Origin: Myxococcales bacterium
GTDB taxonomy: Bacteria > Myxococcota_A > UBA9042
Direction: 5' to 3'
Assembly: GCA_009692465.1 (NCBI GenBank)
Contig: SHZD01000026.1
Location: 1 to 43,049 of the forward strand
DNA: 43,049 nt
Shown piece by piece: positions 25,700 through 34,500 of this stretch. The notes under the pieces are model-generated. The model searched no databases, was not told the DNA's origin, and saw only the letters and a list, made by a program, of their open reading frames with translations. Position 1 is the first letter of the stretch. Each line of letters begins with the position of its first letter. The position numbers and the translations under genes were made by a program.

Positions 25700-27046
25700 A
25701 TGTTGTCTCGCCTCGGCCTGCTGGCCGCGCTCACCTGCTCCCTGTCGGCGGCCGCCAGTGCCGGCTGTGCTAGCGACCCCGCGCCCACTGCCGCTCGGCC
25801 CAACTGGCAGGCAGACATCAAGCCCATTGTCGACGCCCACTGCAATGACTGTCACACCAAGGGCGGAATCGCGCCGTTTGAACTGGGCAGTCGTGAGCAA
25901 GTTGTCGCGATGAAAGCTTCTATTCTTAGCGACTTGCACGGCAAGCGCATGCCGCCGTTTGCTGCAGATCCCAAGGTGCGCCAGTACCGTTTCGACGATT
26001 CGCTGACGCCGGCGCAAGTCGCGCTGTTTGAAAAGTGGTTTGCCAACGGCGCTACAGCCGGAACGCTCGCCCAAGCCGGTCCAGCGATTGTGCTCGAGCG
26101 ACCGACGCTGTCCAAGGTCGACTTCAAGTTCAAGATGCCCAACGTGTACAAACCGGCCAAAGCGCCCGATGACTACCGCTGCCTGGTCGTCGATTGGCCC
26201 TACACGACGGACAAATACGTCACCGGCTTTGGAGTCACCCCTGGCAACGCCAAAATCGCCCACCATGCGATTATTTTTTCCATTCCACCTAGCGACGCCG
26301 ACCAAATCGACAAGTTCGACAAGGATGACCCCGGTGAAGGCTACGAGTGTTATGGCGCGCCTTTTCCAGCCAAGGCGAACATTCAAATGGCGTTTGTCGG
26401 CGAATGGGCGCCGGGCACCCAAGGGGTCGATTACCCTAAGGGCACCGGGATCAAGGTCACCCCGGGCACCCGATTGGTGTTGCAAATGCACTACAATACC
26501 GCCGCCGATCCCGGTGGTAGCGACCAAACCGAAATTTCGATGGCCTTGGCCGACAGCGTCGAACGCGAGGCGTGGTTTCTGCCGTGGTTCAACATGGCGT
26601 GGTTCTTCGATTCTACCACAATGAAAGTGACCGCCGGTGATGCCAAAGCCGAGCAAGAATTTGAAGCCGTGCCGCACGGATCGCAGGTGGCCACGCTTAC
26701 GCTTAGTGGCGCCGACCTGAGCGCCGGCTTTCTCGTTCACGCCGTGTTGCCGCATATGCACACCCGCGGCCGCACCATCGACTTGACCGCGCTGCCTGCG
26801 GTCGGCGCGCCCGACATCTTGATTCGAATTTTGAACTGGGACTTCAACTGGCAGCGTCTCTACTTTCTGGCGCAGCCGGCCAAGGTCCATCAGGGTGACA
26901 AAGTGCGGGTGCGCTGCCAGTGGGACAACTCGGCGGCCAACCAACCAATTGTCGACGGCAAGAAATTGCCACCCAAGGAACTCCATTGGGGCGAAGGCAC
27001 TTACGATGAAATGTGCTTGGCATTCATGTACATCACCATCAAGTAG
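25700..27046 (+). CDS. Cytochrome c / copper type II monooxygenase fusion lipoprotein
   Basis: 448 residues. The signal ends in the lipobox SAGC (Cys23), so the protein is likely a lipoprotein. A haem c motif CNDCH (residues 48-52) starts a cytochrome-like domain of about 110 residues. The rest is the two-jelly-roll fold of ascorbate-dependent copper monooxygenases (PHM/DBH relatives): His188/His189 in IAHHAIIF for the first copper, and His352/His354 in PHMH plus Met438 in YDEMC for the second. The family hydroxylates C-H bonds, with electrons here probably supplied through the attached haem. GGAG lies upstream of the ATG. The next gene starts four bases after the stop. Confidence 0.85.
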   Translation: MLSRLGLLAALTCSLSAAASAGCASDPAPTAARPNWQADIKPIVDAHCNDCHTKGGIAPFELGSREQVVAMKASILSDLHGKRMPPFAADPKVRQYRFDDSLTPAQVALFEKWFANGATAGTLAQAGPAIVLERPTLSKVDFKFKMPNVYKPAKAPDDYRCLVVDWPYTTDKYVTGFGVTPGNAKIAHHAIIFSIPPSDADQIDKFDKDDPGEGYECYGAPFPAKANIQMAFVGEWAPGTQGVDYPKGTGIKVTPGTRLVLQMHYNTAADPGGSDQTEISMALADSVEREAWFLPWFNMAWFFDSTTMKVTAGDAKAEQEFEAVPHGSQVATLTLSGADLSAGFLVHAVLPHMHTRGRTIDLTALPAVGAPDILIRILNWDFNWQRLYFLAQPAKVHQGDKVRVRCQWDNSAANQPIVDGKKLPPKELHWGEGTYDEMCLAFMYITIK

Positions 27047-27050
27047 CCCA

Positions 27051-30000
27051 GTGCGCCACACCAAGAGTTGCCATCGACGCGGGTGGGTGACCACGGCGCT
27101 GGTGGCCGCGCTGCTGCAGGTGGCTGCGGTTCCGGCGCTGGGGTGGTCGGCGCGCAAGCCGCCCTCATCTGCCAGTAAGCCTACAAAACCTCAGAATAAA
27201 CACCCAAGTGACTCGGCTCGGCCGCCGCGGACCGCAGACGCGCCGCTGGAAACTCGGATTGCCGACGCCCTGACTGCCAAAACGCTGGCGGTACGCCCGG
27301 CTGTGGCGTTGCTCAAGCTGGCCGTCGCGGCGCGCGAACCGGCGTTGGCTCAGCGGGTGGCGGCCGCCATCGAAGTGCTGACCACGGTGCCGCTGGACCT
27401 GTTGGTGGACGCAGCACAAGCCTTGGGGAGCGAGAGCGCCGCCGGTCGGCGGCTGTGGCAAAAGGCTTGGCAGCAAGGCGGTCGGCATCCGCAGTTTGGC
27501 TCGGTGATTGCCCTGGGGCTGGCCGATGCGGCACTCGCTGGTGCCGATGTCGAGGCCGCACGGCAAATTGTCACCACAGCTTTGCTGCGCGCCCGCAGTG
27601 GTCAGCGCCGCGGCTTGTACGAGCGGTTGGCGGCGATCGCGCGTCTTTCGCATGAAGTAGCTGAAATAGCGTATGAATTGGCGCAGCGTGCTGATCCGGA
27701 TGCGCTAGTGGTGGCCGCGGCCCTGCATGGCGAGTCCGGTGGTGACGAAGCGGCGCTGCAGACACTCGACAAGGGCTGGCAGCGTTACCCAGGTCACCGC
27801 GCGCTGCAGGCGGCCCTAGTTCAGCTGCTGAGCCGGATGGGGCGGCGCGAAGAGTTGCGGGCCGTCATCGATCAGGTGCTGCGCTTGGCGCCCGCCGATC
27901 CCATGCCTTACATGGTGCTGCTCGATGCCCACATCGCGGCCCGCGACGCTTATGGGGCGCGCAAGCTGATCGACGAACTGAGCCGTCGCTATCCGCGCCA
28001 CGACCTGCTGCTGGAGGGGTTGGTCGATCGCGAGCAGCGCCTAGGCCAAGAGGCTGCGCGGATTCGCAAGCTGTACGAGCAGTTGGTCAGCGCCGCGCCC
28101 ACTCAAGCCCAGTACGTCGAGGCGTTTGCCGAATGGCTGTTGTCGCGCGGCAAAAGCGATGAAGCGATGGAGGTTTTGGCCAAGCTGGGTCAAGGCGGCA
28201 ACAGCCACGCCGGCTTGTTCAAGCAAGCGCACACTTTAATCGGGCACCGCATGGCCAAACCGGCGCAGCTGGTCGTCGCCAAACTGGTGCAAGCGCTGGG
28301 CGCCGACCCCAAAGTGGTGCGCTTGCAAGCTCAACTAGCCGAGCTGGAGGGCAACCAGCGCGAGGCGCTGCAGTTTTGGCTGCAACTGTGCAAGCTGCCG
28401 GCTGCCCCAGCTGTGAGTGACCGCCGCCGCGCCGCCGATGGACGGCAAGCCTATGCCGCTTTGTTGCGCCGCGATCACTCGCTCAGCATTCACAGGTCCG
28501 CGCTGCAACGGCAACTAGAAGAGGCCGCCACCCAGTTGTGGCAGGCGCTACTGTACCTCGATTTGGCCAGTCATGACGATGGCGATTTGGCCGTCGATCA
28601 GGCGCTGTGGCTCAGTTTGGTGCAGCGATTCTTGAGTCAATGGCCGGCAGATACCGAGTTACTGGCCGCCGCGGCGACCGGCTACCTCAACCGCGAGCAC
28701 AACGAATTGGCGGTGGCGGTCGCAGTGGCGTTGCAGCGCCTAGACGCCGACGCCGCCGAACCGCTGCTGCAACAGTTGCTCGATCAGGCTCTGGCGCGCG
28801 GACGCCGCGAGCTGGCCACTAGCGTGGAAAAGGCGATCGTTGGCCGGGCGGACACCTTGACGACTACGGTGCTGTTGCGGCTGGGTGACCTGCATTTGCG
28901 CTACGGTGACCTGCCCGGCGCCGCTGAACTGTACAAGCGGGCGGCGACGGTGCGCGGCGACCATCGGGCCACCGCCAAGCTGGCGGCGCTGTATCGGCAA
29001 TTGGGCCAACCGGCGCTGGAGGACGCCGCTCTGCGCGAAGTGGTGCAGGGCACGACCGATCCCGACGAGTTGGAAGCCGCCGGCCAACGGCTGGTGACAG
29101 TGGCGTTGGTGCGCGGCCGGTCGGCGGAGTTGGTGCGCTGGTTGGACGCCATCACTCCCCAGCACGCCCGGCGTGATGCGGTGGCGCGGTTGCGTTCGGC
29201 GGCCTACGACATGTGGCTGCGCGCTCAGGCCGTGCAAGACGCGACCGCAGACCATCAGGCGCCTACGGCCGGGCCGCTGGGCGACGCGCTGGGCAGCAAC
29301 GATTTGGCGCAACAAATTCGAGCCTTGAGGCACATGGCCGCCGCTAAACGGCTGCCTCCGCCCGCCTTGGCCCGCCAGTTGGGTCAAAGTGCCAATCCGT
29401 CGATTCGGCGCGACGTGGCTTTGGTGCTCGGCGCGGTCGGTTCGGTGGCGGCCGCTGACATCTTGCGCGATTTGATGCTGGAGGGCATCGATGGCGACGA
29501 AAACGTGCGCACGGCGCAGGCTTTGGCGTGGGCCCACTTGCCCACCGTACCCGGTTTGGATCAAGTACTGGACCGCACACACACCCGTGGCGACCACTCG
29601 CTGGAAGTGCTGATCACGGGGATTCACGGTTCGGCCGTTCTGGCCGATGCCCTGCTGCGCTGGTATCGCGGTGCCACCAAAGAGATGGTGGTGCCGGCGT
29701 TGCTGGCGATGGGCGCCATGGCGGGTCGCCTAGAATTATCAAGCGATAAAACTGAGTTACAACGCACCATCGCCATTGAAGTGGCCCAGATTGGCGCCGA
29801 CATGCAGGAGTTGCCGCGCGCCGCCGCTGCTCTGTGGGCGCTGCGGGCCAGCGGTCACATGCGCGCCGCGGCCGAGCTAGTGCGCATCGCTTGCACGACG
29901 CCTCTTGCAGCGCTGCGTCACTTGGCGCTCAACTTGCTGGCCGCCGCTCAACCGCCGCTGCTCACGCTGGAGTTGCCCGCTGTCGGCCGTCTGGATGACT

Positions 30001-30215
30001 TGCTGATCGCCCGTGAATCACCGTTGCGTCAAGTGTTGGCGCCGTGGTTGCTGCAGGACCGGGCCGCCGTGCTGCGGGCGGTACAGGTGCATCAGGCTAG
30101 TTTTGAGCAAGTTTTGCAGCACTTGCGCACTGATGATGCCGCCGGTTGGCAGCAGGGTCAGCAGTTGTGCGCCGAGCTGGCGCTGGCTGGCGCCGACCTG
30201 GCGGCGTGTCACTAG
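27051..30215 (+). CDS. Large secreted TPR/HEAT-repeat protein
   Basis: 1054 residues from a GTG four bases after the previous stop. A signal peptide (about 1-34) is followed by Lys/Pro-rich residues and then a long helical solenoid. TPR-like units are visible from about residue 90 to 700 (LDKGWQRYPGHRALQAALVQ, LLRLGDLHLRYGDLPGAAEL), and HEAT-like units from about 720 (NPSIRRDVALVLGAVGSVAA). No catalytic motif was seen. Such proteins typically organise envelope complexes. The close spacing suggests co-transcription with the copper monooxygenase gene. A decayed family II repeat starts six bases after its TAG stop. Confidence 0.75.
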   Translation: MRHTKSCHRRGWVTTALVAALLQVAAVPALGWSARKPPSSASKPTKPQNKHPSDSARPPRTADAPLETRIADALTAKTLAVRPAVALLKLAVAAREPALAQRVAAAIEVLTTVPLDLLVDAAQALGSESAAGRRLWQKAWQQGGRHPQFGSVIALGLADAALAGADVEAARQIVTTALLRARSGQRRGLYERLAAIARLSHEVAEIAYELAQRADPDALVVAAALHGESGGDEAALQTLDKGWQRYPGHRALQAALVQLLSRMGRREELRAVIDQVLRLAPADPMPYMVLLDAHIAARDAYGARKLIDELSRRYPRHDLLLEGLVDREQRLGQEAARIRKLYEQLVSAAPTQAQYVEAFAEWLLSRGKSDEAMEVLAKLGQGGNSHAGLFKQAHTLIGHRMAKPAQLVVAKLVQALGADPKVVRLQAQLAELEGNQREALQFWLQLCKLPAAPAVSDRRRAADGRQAYAALLRRDHSLSIHRSALQRQLEEAATQLWQALLYLDLASHDDGDLAVDQALWLSLVQRFLSQWPADTELLAAAATGYLNREHNELAVAVAVALQRLDADAAEPLLQQLLDQALARGRRELATSVEKAIVGRADTLTTTVLLRLGDLHLRYGDLPGAAELYKRAATVRGDHRATAKLAALYRQLGQPALEDAALREVVQGTTDPDELEAAGQRLVTVALVRGRSAELVRWLDAITPQHARRDAVARLRSAAYDMWLRAQAVQDATADHQAPTAGPLGDALGSNDLAQQIRALRHMAAAKRLPPPALARQLGQSANPSIRRDVALVLGAVGSVAAADILRDLMLEGIDGDENVRTAQALAWAHLPTVPGLDQVLDRTHTRGDHSLEVLITGIHGSAVLADALLRWYRGATKEMVVPALLAMGAMAGRLELSSDKTELQRTIAIEVAQIGADMQELPRAAAALWALRASGHMRAAAELVRIACTTPLAALRHLALNLLAAAQPPLLTLELPAVGRLDDLLIARESPLRQVLAPWLLQDRAAVLRAVQVHQASFEQVLQHLRTDDAAGWQQGQQLCAELALAGADLAACH

Positions 30216-30220
30216 CGCTG

Positions 30221-30280
30221 GAGAGCCGATCAAATCGAATTTGCTTGGTGTTTCCTTGCTTGTTTCGTGGGTCGCGAGCG
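30221..30280. repeat. Decayed partial copy of the family II element
   Basis: GAGAGCCGATCAAAT, TTTGCT and GTGGGTCGCGAG are shared in order with the left third of the 159-bp element at 3671 and 41449. The right end is not recognisable. Like the copy at 41449 it starts within ten bases of a gene's TAG stop. Confidence 0.6.
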
Positions 30281-30331
30281 ATCGCCGAGGGCGTTTCGCC
30301 GCTGCATTCGGTACCAGAATAGTCGGCTCAA

Positions 30332-30362
30332 TTGTGCTGGACCCCTAACTATCCGCTACAAT
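30332..30362 (+). promoter_or_regulatory. Promoter candidate for smpB
   Basis: TTGTGC and TACAAT separated by 19 bases, about 45 bases before the smpB start. The -10 hexamer is good (5 of 6); the spacing is slightly long. Confidence 0.35.
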
Positions 30363-30406
30363 GCGCCGCGCCCGCCACACTGCAGCGCGTTAGCCCAAGC
30401 CAAATC

Positions 30407-30928
30407 ATGAATGCCAAACCGGTTTACCCACCGGCCACATCCGTGCCGACCAAGGCTGCCACCGCCAAAGGCGCAACTGCCAAGGGCGCAGTTCGGCCGA
30501 TCGCTACCAATCGCAAGGCGTTTTTCAATTTGGATGTGGAGTACACCTTGGAAGCCGGCCTGTCGTTGGTGGGTACCGAGGTCAAGAGCCTGCGCGGCGG
30601 CCACTGCTTGCTGCAAGGCGCCCATGTCCGCGTCATCGACGAACAGGCCTTTCTGTTTGGCTTGACTATTCGCGAGTATGCGTGGGCCCATCAGTTTAAT
30701 CACCAAGCCGGTCGGCCGCGACGGCTGCTGTTGCACGCCAAAGAAATCGAACAATTGGCCCACGATCTGCGCTCCAAGGGTACCACCGCCGTGCTGGCGA
30801 AAGTGTACTGGTCCGGCAGTCGGGTCAAGGCTGAGATTGCGGTAGGGGTCGGCAGAAAGGAACACGACAAGCGCGATGCCATCAAGGACCGCGAAACTAA
30901 GCGTGATTTGGCACGAGTCAAGCGCTAG
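30407..30928 (+). CDS. smpB: SsrA-binding protein SmpB
   Basis: 173 residues from the ATG at 30407. SmpB binds tmRNA and brings it to stalled ribosomes for trans-translation in the cytosol. Conserved stretches are NRKAFFNLDVEYTLEAGL, LVGTEVKSLRGG, the RPRRLLLH box, and the basic C-terminus HDKRDAIKDRETKRDLARVKR-type tail that inserts into the mRNA channel. An Ala/Lys/Gly-rich N-terminal extension of about 35 residues is longer than in typical members. The frame is open further upstream to about 30332, but that segment overlaps the promoter candidate and is unlikely to be coding. The following lipoprotein starts on the very next base after the stop. No tmRNA gene was seen in the window. Confidence 0.95.
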   Translation: MNAKPVYPPATSVPTKAATAKGATAKGAVRPIATNRKAFFNLDVEYTLEAGLSLVGTEVKSLRGGHCLLQGAHVRVIDEQAFLFGLTIREYAWAHQFNHQAGRPRRLLLHAKEIEQLAHDLRSKGTTAVLAKVYWSGSRVKAEIAVGVGRKEHDKRDAIKDRETKRDLARVKR

Positions 30929-31480
30929 ATGGGCCGCGCTGCTGGCTGGAACTGGGCGCGCCGCATAGGTTCGCTGCGCCGTTTGCCGGCCGCCTTGGCC
31001 GCCTTGACCGCCTTGCTGGTTGCACAGGCCTGCAGTTCATCGATTGCCCAGCGCCGCGCCGATGACCCGTACGAAGAAGAGGCGCCCAGCAACGCCGTGT
31101 ACGGCGAACTGTTTGGCAATGGGCTGCTGGCGACGCTCAACTACGAAAAAATCATCGACGGCAAGATTTTTGCCCGCTTTGGGGCGTTTTGCGTGCCCGA
31201 CAAGACGGTGGCCTGTCCGTTGTTGGCGCCGATCATGGTCGGCTATTTCTTGGGGCGCGGCCACAACAAGCTCGAGATGGGAATTGGCCAATTGTGGATT
31301 TGGAATCTGCCGTTGCAAGGCTGGAATGTGGCGCAAACGGCCACCTTGGGCTGGCGCTACCAACCGTCGCGCGCGGGGATGATGTGGAAAGTGGCGTGGA
31401 CGCCGATCTTGGGCGCTGGTCCGGGGCAGAACGAGTCGGCGCCGATTTGGCTGGGCGTTGCCAGCGGATTTACCTGGTAG
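30929..31480 (+). CDS. Small lipoprotein with predicted beta-barrel
   Basis: 183 residues. The ATG directly follows the smpB stop codon (TAGATG), so the two genes are likely co-translated. A basic N-terminus, a hydrophobic stretch and the lipobox VAQAC (near residue 35) mark a lipoprotein. The remainder has alternating Gly/aromatic strands (VYGELFGNGLLATLNYEKI, LGWRYQPSRAG) suggestive of a small barrel. No family was recognised. It converges with the EGF-repeat gene: the two stops are only 21 bases apart, with no hairpin between. Confidence 0.7.
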   Translation: MGRAAGWNWARRIGSLRRLPAALAALTALLVAQACSSSIAQRRADDPYEEEAPSNAVYGELFGNGLLATLNYEKIIDGKIFARFGAFCVPDKTVACPLLAPIMVGYFLGRGHNKLEMGIGQLWIWNLPLQGWNVAQTATLGWRYQPSRAGMMWKVAWTPILGAGPGQNESAPIWLGVASGFTW

Positions 31481-31501
31481 ATGGCGCCAGCGCAACCGCG
31501 C

Positions 31502-34500
31502 TTACTGATACCAAATCGCCAAATTATCCGCCCCAAACGCTTCGTCGGTGGCCCCTTGATCCAGCGTCGAGGTGATCACAAACTTGGCTGTCGGCACAGA
31601 GTGCCCGCCGACGACACTAAACCCAAACACTGGATCGGCGTAGCTGGCCTGGCCGCAAGTTGATGGCGGTCCTAGCTGTAAAATCGCTGTAAATTTATAG
31701 GGTTGCTGCCAGATGATCTTGTCGTCGAGCTTGATGATGCCGGCTTCGCCTTCCCACGAATCGATGGCGAAATAGCCACCGCTAATGCGCAGCGCGCTGT
31801 GTGCAGGCAAGTCGCTCAGCTGCAAGGTAAATGCCGCGCCGACTCCGGTAATCCCGTAGCCACCTAAAATCGACCCCATGCTACCGCAGGCCGTCACTTG
31901 GGCCGGCGTCCATTTGCCAGTCGCGTTGGCGCTGTCGAAGGTGTCGAGCGACAACCGCGTCCAGCCATATTCGCAATAGGCTTGCGTCGCTTGGGTAGCG
32001 CCCGCCGCTTTGACCCAGTACAACCCAGGTTGCGCATTGGGGCTCGCCTGTTGCAGGGCGATACACGAAGCGACCGCGAATTCTGCGCTTGAACCGGGCG
32101 CGCCACACTTTTTACCATCGCCAATCAGGCCGGCATCGCACTTGCAGGTGTAAGCGCCCACCGAGTTGGTGCACGCCGCGGCGACATCGCACACGCCGGT
32201 ATGCGGAATCACTTTGACATTGAAGATCTTGACCCCCGGCAGCGCGTTGCCGCCGAGATCATAGGTGTCAAAGTTAAACTGGATTTGCGCGGTCTTGCCA
32301 GCGTAGCCCACTAGCGGCACCCCAATGGTCTGCGTGACCCCCATCTGATTGTTAAACTTGGCTTTATCCCACACTGCGACCGGCGTGGTGCCAATAAGCA
32401 GCACTACGCTCAGGCGGTCGTACTGGGTGCCGCCCTCGGTCTGCAAGTTGAGGTCAAACACCAGACGGTGGGCAGGTGCCGCGCCAAAAGTCAGGGTCGG
32501 GCCGGTGGCAGTGCCCTTGTTGGCGGCATTGGGCGTATCAAAACTGGTGCCGGTGGCGTTGCCGTAGTACAGCACTCCGCCGAGGTTTTTCCAGCCGACG
32601 GTACTGCCTGCCACCGATGGTGGCGACAAGTTCCAGCCGGCAAAGCCGTCCTTGGCGAAGTCCCAGCCCCATTGGGCGACCGGGCACTCGTCGATATCTT
32701 CGCATTTGACCTTGGGATCGCCCTTGAACCCGCTCTTGCACGTGCAGGTAAAGCTGCCCACTGCGTTGGTGCACAGGGCATTGTCGACACAGCCGCCGTT
32801 GGCGGTCGCACACTCGTCGACGTCGGCACAGGTCTTGCCATCACCGCTGTAGCCGGGCTTGCAGGTGCATTTGTGGCTGCCGGGGCTGTTGGCGCAGGTG
32901 GCGTTGACGCTGCAGGTGGTGGACGACGAGCACTCATTGATGTCGATGCAGGTCTTGCCGTCGCCGCTAAAGCCGGTCATGCAGGCACACGTCACCCCGC
33001 CGGCGGCGTTGGTGCACACGGCGTCGACGGCGCAACCGCCATTGCCGGCGGTGCATTCGTTGATGTCGGCGCAGGTCTTGCCGTCGCCGGTGTAGCCAGC
33101 GTTGCACTTGCAGCTAAAAGCGCCGGCACTGTTGGTGCAAGCGGCGTAGGGCGAGCAGCCGCCGTTGTTGGCCGCGCACTCGTTGATATCGGTGCAGGCC
33201 TTGCCGTCGCCGGCGAAGCCCGTTTTGCAGCTACAGGCAAAGGATCCCGGCGCATTGGCGCAGGTCGCAAAGATCGAGCAGCCAGCGCTGCCGTTGGTGC
33301 ACTCGTTGAGGTCGGTGCAGACTTTGCCGTCACCGTTAAAACCAGACTTGCACTTGCACACCGCTGCGCCGAACGCCACCGTGCACAGTGCGTCCTTGGC
33401 GCAGCCGCCGTTGTTGGTCACGCACGGATCGGTGCTCTTGTAACAGGCCTGATAGGGATCGCCGGTGACAAAACCCTTGCCGCTGTCGCACTTGCAAATG
33501 TCGGGGCCAGGCTGATTGATGCACACCGCGCCGTTGCCGCACTTGAGCGCCCCGGTGGCGCACTGGTCCACGTCGTTGCAAGCGACTTTGCCATCGCCAC
33601 TGTAGCCCGGCTTGCATTCGCATTTGGCGCTGCCTTGGCTGTTGAGGCACGAGCCCTGCGAGTGGCACTTGAGTGCCGCGGTGGCACATTCATCGATGTC
33701 AGCGCAGTTTTTGCCGTCACCGACAAACCCAGCTTTGCAGGCGCAGTTGAAACCGCCGGGCTTGTTGGTGCACACAGCCTCGGCATCACATTTGTTGAGC
33801 GTGGTGCTGGAACACTCGTCCAAATCGCTGCAAGTTTCGCCGCTGCCGGTGTAGCCGGGCTTGCAGATGCAAAAGCGGCCGCCCTCAAAGTTCTGGCAGT
33901 CGGCAGTGGGCGAACAGCCGCCGTTGTCGGTGGCGCACTCGTTGACATCGCCGCAGGTCTTGCCGTCGCCCTCGTAGCCTTTCTTGCAGGTGCAGCTGAC
34001 TCCGCCCACCGTGTTGCTGCACGCGGCCGCCAAATCGCAGCCCGCGGTCCCGGCGCCGCACTCGTCAAAGTCGCTGCAGCCAAAGCCAAAGGTTTCGCCG
34101 CAGCCGCTCGAGCCCATGCACGCGGCAAAGTTATTGAAGGTGGTGCTGGCCTTTTGCTTGGTGCAGCTGTTCCAACAGGCTTTGTCGCTGCAGGTGCCCA
34201 GACAGCCCAACACGAAATCGCAATCGGTGTCGGCTTTGCAGGTGGCCAGCGCGTCGGGGCACAGGGCCTTGCCGCACTTGAGGGTGCCCGCCACACTGTC
34301 GATTTTGCCGTAACCGGCCTTGCAGGCGCAGACGTAGGCGCCGGCGGTGTTGCTGCATTCGCTGGATAAGTCGCAGCCGTTGCCGCTGGTGGCTTTGCAC
34401 TCGTCGACATCGGTGCACACCGCGCCGTCGCCCAAGAACCCCGGCTTGCATTTGCAGGCGTAGCCGCCCGGCGAATTGGTGCACAGTGAATCGGCGCTGC

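Noticed and set aside
30929-31480. tmRNA (ssrA) gene next to smpB
   Set aside because: The sequence after smpB is an intact lipoprotein frame starting on the next base; no tRNA-Ala-like ends were seen on either side.
32468-34369. 633-codon plus-strand frame opposite the EGF repeats
   Set aside because: It mirrors the periodic EGF codons on the other strand; its Gly/Ala/Val repeats follow the module spacing, and the minus frame has clear domains and a signal peptide.
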